Shown in pieces: positions 6,376 to 6,398 of a stretch of DNA of 6,398 nt (position 1 is its first letter; the number at the start of each line of letters is the position of its first letter). The notes beneath the pieces were generated by a model, which ran no database searches, was not told where the DNA came from, and worked only from the letters and a program-made list of their open reading frames with translations. The position numbers and the translations under genes were made by a program. The DNA is from Sphingobacteriales bacterium (GTDB lineage: Bacteria; Bacteroidota; Bacteroidia; Sphingobacteriales; Sphingobacteriaceae). Location of the stretch: the NCBI GenBank assembly GCA_020058405.1, contig JAGVEE010000407.1, positions 1-6,398 of the forward strand. The letters run 5' to 3'.

Positions 6376-6398
6376 AGACTTAGTGTCTATTTAGCGTA

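Larger units (their letters stand above)
5931..6398. other. gene-free, repeat-rich intergenic region
   Basis: No credible coding sequence is seen in these 468 bp. The region holds an A-rich tandem tract, then five or six degenerate copies of a short repeat, several hairpins, and GC-rich patches (about 6011-6060 and 6103-6160) that contrast with the AT-rich genes. No tRNA, rRNA or CRISPR is recognised. No canonical intrinsic terminator for the upstream operon was found, as none of the hairpins is followed by a T-run on the plus strand. Confidence 0.8.

Noticed and set aside
6001..6398. CRISPR array
   Set aside because: The repeats diverge strongly from one another, one is half inverted and one truncated; the intervening stretches are about 50-70 bp and partly share sequence, and no cas gene is in the window.

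Overview
The window looks like a chromosomal segment of an AT-rich member of the Bacteroidota. The evidence is the closeness of ArgS to the Bacteroidota type (a KMKSREG-type second signature), the short ODC-like arginine decarboxylase, the secreted FG-GAP/ASPIC protein, the absence of clear Shine-Dalgarno sites, and a TAnnTTTG-type -7 element upstream of the first gene. I cannot name a genus from the sequence alone.

Layout: positions 7-1392 (minus) encode a complete PLP-dependent arginine decarboxylase-type enzyme. A 92-bp AT-rich divergent promoter region (1393-1484) separates it from a plus-strand set of three closely spaced genes: an arginase (1485-2432), arginyl-tRNA synthetase argS (2439-4214, 6 bp after the arginase stop), and a secreted FG-GAP/ASPIC-UnbV protein (4227-5930, 12 bp after argS). 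The last 468 bp (5931-6398) hold no convincing gene. They contain an A/G-only-like tandem tract followed by a series of degenerate copies of a roughly 30-bp repeat, some of which sit in GC-rich hairpins that stand out from the AT-rich surroundings.

Three neighbouring genes handle arginine: decarboxylation (towards agmatine and polyamines), hydrolysis (to ornithine and urea) and charging onto tRNA. The two catabolic enzymes face apart from a shared intergenic region, and arginase and argS are probably co-transcribed. The secreted protein at the end of the operon has no visible link to arginine. The most unusual items are the interspersed repeat series at the right end and the arginase, which keeps all its metal ligands but differs from well-studied arginases at two positions that contact the amino-acid end of the substrate. 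I did not find a clearly new defence, mobile or RNA system here.
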